NCBI GenBank assembly: GCA_023260735.1
Contig: JALQUL010000465.1
Location: 1-18,948 of the forward strand
DNA length: 18,948 nt
Source of the DNA: Limnohabitans sp.
GTDB lineage: Bacteria; Pseudomonadota; Gammaproteobacteria; Burkholderiales; Burkholderiaceae_C
Direction: 5' to 3'
Below, piece by piece: positions 1 through 9,500 of this stretch. The position numbers and the translations under genes were made by a program. Every line of letters starts with the position of its first letter. Within the stretch, counting starts at the first letter, position 1. The notes below the pieces were generated by a model. It had not been told where the DNA came from, did no database searches, and saw nothing but the letters and a program-made list of their open reading frames with translations.

Positions 1-521
1 CTATGCTCGCGCCAACCAGAGTACTGACTATTTTCAAATTGGGTATGTTCAGCACTCCAAATAGCTAATGCTTGAGGACAATTCACACGATCTAACTTAC
101 CTTCTAAAGAACTACCTTGCCGACTATTTAAAAACTCTAAAAGTCTTTGTTCTAATTGCAATAACAATCCTCCTGTAGGATCAATCCACCATATTGCTTG
201 AGACGAACTATACGACTTTAATTGTGTATTAGATACAGGGCGATGAGAATAATTCGTTTGAAATTGTTTCATCAACCATTCAGGTGAGGTCGAAATATTT
301 AAATACAGACGTGCTTGTTCTAATGTTTTTATTTCAATCACTTCAGGTTCATTTGAGACAAGGTTAGCCACAATATGTCTAAAAAAATGGTTTTCTAGCC
401 ACGCTTTGACAGCAGGACTATCTTGCCTTTGAACACTTCGATATTGAATTGCCTTTTTTATTTCAGGCGCATTTAAAACATTTCTAGGTCCATAAGCTGA
501 TTTTTTTGTAGATGTGACCAT
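1..521 (-). CDS. Unrecognised protein, N-terminal part, cut by left window edge
   Basis: An open frame runs from an ATG at 521 to the window edge without a stop, giving about 173 residues. It begins MVTSTKKSAYGPRN and includes WLENHFFRHIV, WWIDPTGGLLLQLEQRLLEF and PQALAIWSAEH. There is no signal peptide and no membrane segment, so a cytoplasmic location is likely. The start lies 3 nt after the TAA of the TPR-like gene (525-527). An alternative ATG at 525 overlaps that stop but hits a stop codon soon after, so 521 is the better choice. The tight spacing implies co-transcription and probably translational coupling. I do not recognise the family. Codon use and the absence of stops over 170 codons make it a real gene. 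Confidence 0.75.
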   Translation of the reverse strand, partial: MVTSTKKSAYGPRNVLNAPEIKKAIQYRSVQRQDSPAVKAWLENHFFRHIVANLVSNEPEVIEIKTLEQARLYLNISTSPEWLMKQFQTNYSHRPVSNTQLKSYSSSQAIWWIDPTGGLLLQLEQRLLEFLNSRQGSSLEGKLDRVNCPQALAIWSAEHTQFENSQYSGWREH

Positions 522-524
522 TCA

Positions 525-2801
525 TTAAGCCCAAAACTTCCACCAAGATTGTTCTTTTAAACTATCTTGCTGACATCTTTTAATGGCAGCAAGCGCATAT
601 TGTATTTCTGCCTGTTCAGCCTGCTCTGAATCTATGACTTTTTGATACATCTGCACAGCTAGTGGAGTTTGAAAAGTTTGTTCGAAAATAAACGCCATTT
701 TTAAATGAATAAAATGATTATTTAAGTTCTGACAGTCTTCTTCAATCGAGGCCAAACGCAATAAAGTATCTTCCTTTTGAGAATATACTAAATTACTTAA
801 TATTGTGACCATTGTTACCAAATAACTTTCATAGTTTTTGAGATTAGCTTTGAAATCTTCAGTTTGTTCTTGCCATGACAATTCCAAACGTTCTAACCAT
901 ATCGCAATTTCGGTATCTCGTTCTAATCGATATAAAGCATTGGCAACCCAACCAAAATAATGGCACGGAGAGTGCTTGGCGTAAGAAAAACTTTGCGCAT
1001 AATTCCACAAGTTTTCAGCCGCTTGTACAAATAACTCAATTTGATCAGAGGCTAAGTAGCACTTCATAATGCCCTCTAGATGCTCTGCAAATGGGCTAGC
1101 GGCGAAACCCTTTTGGTGTGTTTGAACAGCACTATCAAATTGTTTTAAATTTTTACGATAATACCTAGCCAAGTTTTGGCACAACACTGAGTAGGCATGA
1201 ATATCGCCATCTCGATAAAGACCTTTACCAGTTGCAAAAAAGCGCTCAAAATTGTTAACCCCCTGCTGATAATAATGAGCCATTAAATCATCTAAGTAGG
1301 TATCGGTAAACTGTTGTTGTGCTGGCAAAACTGATTGTAAATGAGTACGTAATTTCGAGCCCAAGGTATAGCACCATAGTCCAGAATGACAAACTGGTAA
1401 CGGTAATTTTTGTGCCTCAGTTACCCCGTAAACCATCACTCTACTCACAATTAACGCTAATAACAAACTCCAATTAGCCAACTCCTTGGTGTGTATCGCT
1501 CGTTCCAAATGAGGCAATGCACCCACATAATCAAACTGAGAAGCCTTTTTTTCTCCTTCAATTAAATCTATCACATAATGCTGCGGATCAATTTTGGCAA
1601 TCGCGCTTATCATGTGTTGATAAGACTCCTCTTGCAAGGCTTCAGACTCAAATAAAGTCTCACCATCTGGTTTAATTATGGTTAGGGCAATTATGCCTAA
1701 CCAATAAGCCTGCTCTGGCGCTGAGTTTTGAGAATCAAATTTTTTGAGTGCTAACTCTCTTGCAAACTGTGATGAAAGTTCTCTATCACTGAACTCAGAT
1801 TCAAATGCATATTTTGCCGCTTCAAGCTCACGGTTACCCTCTAATAACCATTCGATCAATTGGCTAGAAATAGCGTCGTCTTCGTCGCCTGTTAATCTAT
1901 ATCTAGCTTCTAGCGTTTTATCAATTGCTGCATTTAAATTGCCTTTTGCATAATACGCTTTAGCCTCTATTCGAGCCATCTGTACAGCTATGTCTCGGTT
2001 CTTTGCAATAGAAAAATCTTTGGGTTGAAGTTGTTCAATATGATGGAGTACAACTGGTAAACAATTAGGCTGATTGGTCACTATGGACTCACCAAAACTT
2101 AACCAATCAAAATAATCTATATTTTGATTTTCATGATGTTGACTCATTGCATCACAAGCAACTTTTGCATAATACTGGGCTTGCTCTTGGTTACCTTGTT
2201 TTCTATAGGTGTTGGCAATTCTTAAGGAATAAAGTGCTTTATCCCATGCCCGAAATTGTGCCCTGTCTTCAATTGAGTTTTCAATTTCATGCAATGCCAC
2301 AACACAAACTCTTACTCTCTCGTAACACTTCATTTTGAGAGATTGCTGATGCAGATGATTCCAGGCCTGTTTCCACTCTACTGTGCGAGGTAAACCCAAT
2401 AACAAATCTTCAGCTTGCTGCAATATTAAATTGATTCGCTCTTTTGGATTCAAAAAATCTGATTGTTCAATGACTTCTAGCTGCCAATAAATCAAACTTA
2501 ACTCGCCATCTATTCTGTCCTCTAAGGGAGAATTTTTTAAAACTAAAGGGCCATCAATCGTGATCACTTTAAGAGCTTGGGTGTATTCATATACTTCCAC
2601 CCACAAGCGAAATAACCGGGCAATAACACTCAAGGAGTGAGCCACATAATCTTGACTTTGTAGTAGCGCTTTAAGCGTTGCAACTTTTAATTCAGGATCT
2701 AGTTGAGCATCGATTTGTTGTGCCAACACTTGTTGCACTCGATCTAAAAACTGTTCGAGTTGATCACCTGTTAATTTTATTTTTTCTATCGTTTGATTCA
2801 T
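525..2801 (-). CDS. Large TPR-like helical repeat protein, function unknown
   Basis: The 758-residue product starts at ATG 2801 (MNQTIEKIKL) and has no signal peptide or transmembrane segment, so it is probably cytoplasmic. It is almost entirely alpha-helical in character. Several stretches have the small/large residue spacing of degenerate TPR units, for example YYAKGNLNAAIDKTLEARY near residue 285, FDYVGALPHLERAIHTKE near 425, and a run from about 530 to 640 containing ARYYRKNLKQFDSAVQTHQK. TPR solenoids usually act as protein-binding scaffolds; no catalytic motif is visible. No strong Shine-Dalgarno precedes the start. The gene directly precedes, by 3 nt, an unrecognised gene running off the left edge, so the two likely work together. 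The TPR call rests on pattern only and the partner is unknown. Confidence 0.85.
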   Translation of the reverse strand: MNQTIEKIKLTGDQLEQFLDRVQQVLAQQIDAQLDPELKVATLKALLQSQDYVAHSLSVIARLFRLWVEVYEYTQALKVITIDGPLVLKNSPLEDRIDGELSLIYWQLEVIEQSDFLNPKERINLILQQAEDLLLGLPRTVEWKQAWNHLHQQSLKMKCYERVRVCVVALHEIENSIEDRAQFRAWDKALYSLRIANTYRKQGNQEQAQYYAKVACDAMSQHHENQNIDYFDWLSFGESIVTNQPNCLPVVLHHIEQLQPKDFSIAKNRDIAVQMARIEAKAYYAKGNLNAAIDKTLEARYRLTGDEDDAISSQLIEWLLEGNRELEAAKYAFESEFSDRELSSQFARELALKKFDSQNSAPEQAYWLGIIALTIIKPDGETLFESEALQEESYQHMISAIAKIDPQHYVIDLIEGEKKASQFDYVGALPHLERAIHTKELANWSLLLALIVSRVMVYGVTEAQKLPLPVCHSGLWCYTLGSKLRTHLQSVLPAQQQFTDTYLDDLMAHYYQQGVNNFERFFATGKGLYRDGDIHAYSVLCQNLARYYRKNLKQFDSAVQTHQKGFAASPFAEHLEGIMKCYLASDQIELFVQAAENLWNYAQSFSYAKHSPCHYFGWVANALYRLERDTEIAIWLERLELSWQEQTEDFKANLKNYESYLVTMVTILSNLVYSQKEDTLLRLASIEEDCQNLNNHFIHLKMAFIFEQTFQTPLAVQMYQKVIDSEQAEQAEIQYALAAIKRCQQDSLKEQSWWKFWA

Positions 2802-2999
2802 AAGAGTATCTAAAAAGTGATGGGTACGTGTCTCACCTACAACTACAACTACTGCCTTAAAAGTTGGAATTTTTATTTACCCATTTACTTTAGGAAGCAA
2901 TAGAAACTTCAACAGTAATCCAATCTAACCCTAGCCACATATTTTGAAGTGAACTATCTAATCATCCCAAAAAATCATATTTAGAAATAGAGGAAAGTC

Positions 3000-3056
3000 A
3001 TGCCTAGGAATTTAATTCACACCACTAAAGCGCAAGTTCTATTAGATACTGTCTAA
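3000..3056 (+). pseudogene. Possible N-terminal fossil of a REP-associated tyrosine transposase (TnpA_REP, IS200-like)
   Basis: An ATG at 3000 has a well-placed Shine-Dalgarno (GAGGA at 2990-2994) and reads MPRNLIHTTKAQVLLDTV before a TAA. The pattern MPR...(A/S)QV.LDT resembles the extreme N-terminus of REP-associated Y1 transposases, which typically continue into PYYHC.SRCVRRAFLCG. Here that continuation is absent, and the reading stops after 18 residues. Only the ribosome-binding site and first codons would survive. The match is short and made from memory of the family, so it could be chance. Confidence 0.25.
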
Positions 3057-3215
3057 AAGCTCCTTATGCATACCCCAATTAAAATGAATCTAATTTAATT
3101 AATAATGCCTCTAATTGATTAAAAAGAAAAGCCATTTGACCTTTAATTAATTTCGCTAGAAAACTTTAGCTACCTGTATTCATACCGTTTTTTTGAACAT
3201 AACAACCATCTTAAA

Positions 3216-3232
3216 GCGACATTAAATGTCGC
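3216..3232. repeat. Perfect 7-bp inverted repeat (hairpin) in gap
   Basis: GCGACAT at 3216-3222 pairs with ATGTCGC at 3226-3232 around a 3-nt loop. On the minus strand the stem is followed by TTTAAG, a poor U-tract, and it lies about 280 nt past the stop of the giant surface-protein gene. It could be a weak terminator or a protein-binding palindrome. The sequence alone does not decide. Confidence 0.4.
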
Positions 3233-3392
3233 AAAATTATTGTTTTTTAAATTTATAATGAATAATGAGTGACAGATAAATTTAAAATAAGGTTGAATGT
3301 GCATTTTTGCAAGGTGTCTGCAGTGTATATAAAAGTAAAGCACTGAAACAATTACAGTAACTCTCATTTTAAATGAAGTACAACATTTTATG

Positions 3393-3406
3393 ACATTTGC
3401 AAATGT
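3393..3406. repeat. 14-nt perfect palindrome
   Basis: ACATTTGCAAATGT is its own reverse complement. It lies in the same gap, about 100 nt past the stop of the giant gene and about 590 nt upstream of the TPR-like gene. Perfect palindromes of this size can be dimeric regulator operators, but in AT-rich DNA they also arise by chance. Confidence 0.3.
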
Positions 3407-3507
3407 GCATTCATTCTATGTTTATTAAGCTAATCGACAACATAGTTGTTAAATGAAACCGGAATAAATTCACATCTTTAAGGAAAGATTAGAAGTGGCT
3501 TTTATGC

Positions 3508-6500
3508 CTACCATTTCAATCCACTTTCGTCGAACTTAAGTCTTAAACGTAAATAGACACCCTTACTCAATTGAGCTTGGCCTGCGAGATCAAACTCCTT
3601 AAATCCGAGAGCGTTATAACCCAAGGACAACCAGACATCTGAACTAATTAAGTAGCCTACTTCAAAGCCTACGCCTTTTTGTAAAGCGCCATTGCTACTA
3701 TGCATTAAAAACAGCTGGGTTCCCAAATCAATACGATCCGTTAAGTCATAAGTTGCACGAGTGTAAATTAATTGTGCTGAATTATGCGTCACTAAGTCAT
3801 CTAAATGACTTTTTATCCATTTGGCCGCAATTCTGCCATCCAATTGCAGTGCTACATGTGGCCTAATATTGGCATGTACAGAGAAGATTTGACTTCTACT
3901 TAAAGTAGCTAAAGTATCGACTAAGCCAACTGGAGTAATAATCTCGTAGCGGTTTTCATATTTAGCCAGAACATTTAATCTGTCGCTTCGATTAGGTCTA
4001 TAAGCCAAGCCTAACTGAATTCTGGTGTTCTGATTATCGGTACCAGTTGTAGTTAAAGTATATCTATTTTCTTGTACCAAACGGGCTAAGCTACTCCACT
4101 CGTTATTGAGTTTATAAGCTGCTGCAAATAAGAAATTATTCGACTTTTCAAGGTCTGCAATACGCCCCTCTAGGCGAGAGCTTAAACGTGCATTTTCAAA
4201 GCCCTTGTAATCAAGGGTCAGGCCGGCTGTAGTGCTACGCTCGGAAGCACTTAAACTTGTTGCACTAGAGGACGAAGAGTTGGTTGATGCCGAATTATCG
4301 GTCTGAGTCGAGTTGTTATTTTTTGAAGAATCAGTGGGTTGTATTTTTTCAAAATTACCCGTCAAACTCCAATCGTTAGTCAAATTAAATTGGTGTTTTA
4401 ATCCATATGCCAATTGTGCATTAGAAACAGAATTAGCACCTTCATCTGATAATCTATATTCACTATAAACCGATCCAGCGTCAGAATACTTCGCATCAAA
4501 ACCAAATGCACTTCTTTGATTTTGAGCATCTAAATTTAAACTATTGGCTTTATTAAGATTAGAAAGTAATTCATAACGACCATAAACTCTACCCCAATTG
4601 GTATTGTATTCTGAACCAAATGCCAGCATTTTTTGATCTTGCACAGATAAGTCTTGCTCATATTCGATAAAACTATTGACCTTGGCGAGCATAGGCAATG
4701 TACCTGCAATGCGTAGCTTTGCGACTTCCCCTTCCTCTAAAATAGATTGACGTGTTAATAATTCATTGCTTAAATTGCGATAGTGTCTTACACCTAACTC
4801 CAAAGTAACACTGGGGGTTAACTGTTGCGTCGCAGAAATACCAGAGCTTGTTTGTTCAGTCAGTTCAATCAAATTTTTCGATTGTTTAAGCTGTGCTTTT
4901 AAGGTGGTTTGGGGCAAAGGTTTAACACTTCCCTCTAGCGTTAATTCTTGTCTACCTTTACTTAAGCTTGAACCGGTAAAGTCAAAATCTTTGTCAGATT
5001 TTTGCGCTTGTGCTCTAATCTGCAAATTGTTATCTTGATGAATAAGTTCTATACGTTGTGCACTACCTGAAACTGATTGACCATCTTTTGGAATGGCATT
5101 GGAATCGGTACCGTTACCTGCATAACGAGTAATTTTAGCCATCTCTGCATTGAGAATGGTTTGGTCTGCTATTTTGAAACTTCCATACAGCCCCTGTAAT
5201 TGGCTAGGTTTTGCAGGATCTTTATCTTCAACACCAACTAGGCCTAATTTGGCTTTATTGGTCAATTCAATTTGGGCATCTACACCAGCGACCCAAAACT
5301 CATCTCCATCACCCTCTACCTCATAGCGAATTCTGAGAGACTGTCTATTGCCATTTTGATCAAAACTTGCCAAGGGTTGGCGTAGCCTTAATTGACCAGT
5401 AGCAGTGTCAATAGTGTAATCAACAAATCGCTCTAAAATACGTTGACTATTGCTATTACTATCACTACTTAGAATTTCATTTTCTTGTCTATCTCGAATC
5501 AAAACTTCAATTTTTTCAGAGTTTTGCAACATGTCAGAAAACCTGAGTTGAAACGGACCTGTCGTACCATTTGCCAATAGCTCTTCTAGAACTTGTTTTT
5601 GATTGTTTTTAGATGCAAAAACATTGACTTCGGCTCTAACATCTGAAGATTTTAAAGTCGCTGTGCTAGGACTGGCTTTTGCTACAATTTCATCTAGATG
5701 TAATTGCGCTCCGTTTAACGCACGGCTGTACTGTGTGAGTTGACGAATATTATTGCCCACTGGCGTAAAGTCACCCCACATCACATAACTGCGATTGCTA
5801 TCAACTCGAATAAAAAGCTTACCTGAAGACTGCGCATCAAAACCACGAACAGAGGAGTCCCCATAAATAGGATAAAAAGCATCGGGTTGAATATCTCTGA
5901 ACAGCGTTTCTTTCTGTGTTTTTTCAGATTCATAAGCCGCAGTTAATAAGTACTCTCCTTTAATGCGGCCCTTTAAATAAAACGCAGCTCTAGCGGCAGA
6001 GCTTGTTTTACCATTTTGAGAAATTTGGCTAAAAGATACCAATTCTTTTTCAAAGCTATCGGCTTTTCGCACGGGTTCAATTGCAGAAAAATTGATATTA
6101 CGAAGGTGGATCACTCCATCCACAACCCCAGCCACTAACATGGGTCTTAAGTTGGGAATAAAACGCATTTCTGCGCTTGTCTTCACTCCGTTAGCATCTA
6201 CTAATATTTCACCTACGCCTGGCTCTGCTGGGGCGCGTAAGGGTAAATCAATTTGACCACCCTGCACAAATAACTGAATGCCAGGTTCTTGATCTGACAA
6301 ATCATTCACCAACCAGCTACCAATTTTGGAGCTTAAATTAATTGGTGTACGGGTAGAAACCAAACGGCCTTCGCTATCGAGTAAGCGCATTTTTATAACC
6401 GCAGCGGTTTGTCCATCGGCTAATGCATCTGTGGGTAACTCTAAGCTAATTTTAGCTAGTTCACCAGGCGCAATTACTTGAAGGCTCTTAGTGCCTCTTG

Positions 6501-9500
6501 TATTACCCAATGGATCGTTTTGCAAAACTTTGACTGTGTTCAAACCTTTTTTAAGCGTAACGGCGACATACTCCCAAGCCTCTACTTTTTTATCAGCTAA
6601 GGTGCTACGCTTACCTACTCGAGAATCAGCAACTTCAATATCGTTCACCCACAACTTAAATACCGTACCAACAGGGCCTTTCACCTGAATATTGGTATAA
6701 GTAAACTCTAATACCTGTTGATCAGTTAAATTAAGAATTTCAAAGGAGTTGTCCGTAGCATTTTTTATTTTATCCTCTAAGCTTAGCAACTGATTAGTCG
6801 CTTGCTTATTGCCTGTCTCTAAGTTGGAACTACCATCAATTGAGTTACTTAAGGGACTAAACATTTTATTGAATTGAGTAGACTGTGTCTGAGCCTGTGC
6901 ATCCACAAATCCTGCACTAGGCTTAGATTTCACATCAAGATTAGAAGTATTTTGATCATCAATAGTAAAGCGCTCAGAACCTTTAACAACACTAGTAATT
7001 TCTTGATTATTGGTAGCATTAGCCACTAATTTTCTTTGTTCTACTAATTGCACAATGCTATCGCCACACGATTGCTCGGCAAAATTAGCCTGAAACATTT
7101 GACCATTTTTTAAATCAATAAATTGGCTAGTCGCATTTTTAAGTTCTGCATTCTTTTGCAATAAAGACAAGCCTGAAGCTCTGTTACCTGTTGGACCAAA
7201 AAAACTACTTTTAGGAGCACTAGTTTCATCTAATTTTAAAATATGTGTGGTGGGACTCACGCCATAAAAACTAAATTTACCGAATGCATCTGTCATAACA
7301 TGAGTGCCATCTTCTAAAAATAAACGAACGCCTGGTATGCCTATTTCCTCTTTTTCTTGTGTACCTGACTTATTGCAATCTAAGAAAACAGCACCAATGA
7401 TAAAACCTTCATTGGCAAAAACACCCGAATTTATTTTGACTTTTGCATTGGCTTTATTACTAGTAGCAGGATTTGCACCCAAGGATTGAGCCCAAGCAGT
7501 ATTAACACCATCTCCCTGAATAGCATTAGGACTTACTGCCATTCTGTACTGAATACTAAGTACCTCATCGGTCTTAATAGTGGTTAATATCGATCCCGCT
7601 AATGGTAAATTAATATCAAACCGAAGATAAAAACCCGATTTTCCATTACTCACAACAGTGGGGTTGATTGCAATTTTTTTCTGACCAGGTAAGGTGATAT
7701 AAGCCGATTGATTAACGTAGGTAAAACCAGTGGCAGGTTGATCAAAAACAATTAATGCATTTCTTTCGATTTTGGTTTTGTTAGAGACATTGATGGTGTA
7801 ATCTACAAAATCAATAACCTCAACCGTAGTTTTATTAGCTTTTTTCTCTATTACCCATGGACCACTTTCAAAAGGTGGATCGAGGGGAATGTGATTATTC
7901 ACTAAATTTCTAGCCGTGGCGTTATGCCTAAAACTAAGGTAATAAATCGTATCTTGACCAGCTGCCGGAGCAGCAGTTTGATTTTGAACTAAATAACGAT
8001 TAGGCGCTCCTGCTTGTTCAGCCAATGGGTTAGCCTGCGACGGAATAATCACTGAAGGCCAAGTGTAATTAGCAGGCGGGGCCACCTTGATTTCATAAGT
8101 ACCTGCTGGTGCTGTTGAATTTAATAAATATTGAAAAACACCAGTTGCATCTGTAGTTTGTTTTAAATTATTAATACCGCCAACTAAGTGACTAGCGGCT
8201 GCAAAGCCTTTGGGACCTGTTAAGCTTAATTGTGCGCCAGCAATTGGAAAACGTTTTAGACTGTCATAGACCACACCGCTATAATCAACAGGTAAACTTT
8301 GCTCGGTAAAAACTTGTCCTCCTGTAAATACCATATTTTTCAGAATACCAAGATCGTGATCTACTTGAGCGTTCGAAATTGGCACTCCAGCTTCACCATC
8401 AACTGGAGTACCGTACCAGACTCCTTGAGGCGAAAACACTCTAAGCGCATAGTTACTCCCTGCAGGAATGTTGTTAATAACATAATTACCCGTAGTACTT
8501 GTATCGACTGACCTAGCCATTAATGTATAAACTAAACCAGCCTTCAAAAAACTCGACCCTATTGGCTGTTTATTATTGGTTTTGAGTGAACTATTATTTT
8601 CTTCGGCTTTTTTTATGGCACTAATTAAAGCAGGAGTAGCGGTTTCATATTTTAATAATTCAGCATACCAACCTTTTAATAATTTTTCGCTGTTTTGATA
8701 TATTCGGTCATGATTAGCGTCTAACCAGACTCTCCCTTTTATAGTAGAGGTAGCCGTTGGTAAAACCACTAAAACCTCGTCTGTGGACTCGTTATTTTTA
8801 GTTTTACTAACAGCCTCTCCGCCACCTTGTACTTTGGCTGTATTTAATAATTTTTTACTACCTGAAGTACCACTTAAAACACTTGCCGCCACCTTCACAA
8901 CCAAATTAATTGGTGAGCTTTTAGAAGAAGAATAAATAGTAGAAGCGGGCAAGCCCTTGGCCAAGGTACAGGTCACTAATTGCCCAGCAGCCAAGCATGA
9001 CCAACCTACACCTGTAGCACTTATAAACTGCATTTCGGTCGGTAATAAATCGCTAACCACTACTGCTTGGGTTGTAGGTAGTTGACTGATGTTTTCAACG
9101 ACTATTTGAAATTGACTTTCTTTGTCCACAATGAAATCAGCATTGTGAGTTTTTTTAATAATTAAATCGGGGCTGGGGGCTATTGGCGTAGTGTTACGAA
9201 CTTGATTACTAGGATATGCACTTTGACTAGAGATTGAGGAGGTACCATCGCTAAAAAACAATTCAGCAATATTTTTTATTTCACCTTCATAGTCAGCTAA
9301 TACCTTCACTTTAAAACTCATTCTTAAAGAAGAGTTAGCAGGAACAGAATCGAAGGCTACAGCCACTTCAATTACATTAGTACCTGCGGTTGTTTGGTAG
9401 GCAAATGGAGCATCTCCTGCCATTCTGTACAAGAGCTCTGTACCTGGATTGTTATTAGGTGTACTAAGGCCACCAGCGTAACTACTGCCCAATGGGATAT

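Larger units (their letters stand above)
2802..3507. other. Non-coding gap between TPR-like gene and giant surface-protein gene
   Basis: About 700 bp of AT-rich sequence with no convincing complete gene. It must hold the 3' end of the DUF11 operon transcript and the promoter of the TPR-like gene, but I cannot place a clear -35/-10 pair. It contains a 7-bp perfect hairpin at 3216-3232, a 14-nt perfect palindrome at 3393-3406, a weak 6-bp hairpin at 3474-3489 about 18 nt past the stop of the giant gene, and a short fragment at 3000-3056 resembling a transposase start. A 65-codon minus-strand frame at 3170-3367 has no recognisable features and is not called. Confidence 0.6.

Noticed and set aside
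3170..3367. 65-codon minus-strand frame in the gap downstream of the giant gene
   Set aside because: No Shine-Dalgarno, no recognisable motif and a composition typical of AT-rich non-coding DNA.
6491..8511. Plus-strand frames of 61-70 codons opposite the giant DUF11 gene
   Set aside because: They lie wholly inside a strongly coding minus-strand gene and encode no recognisable protein.
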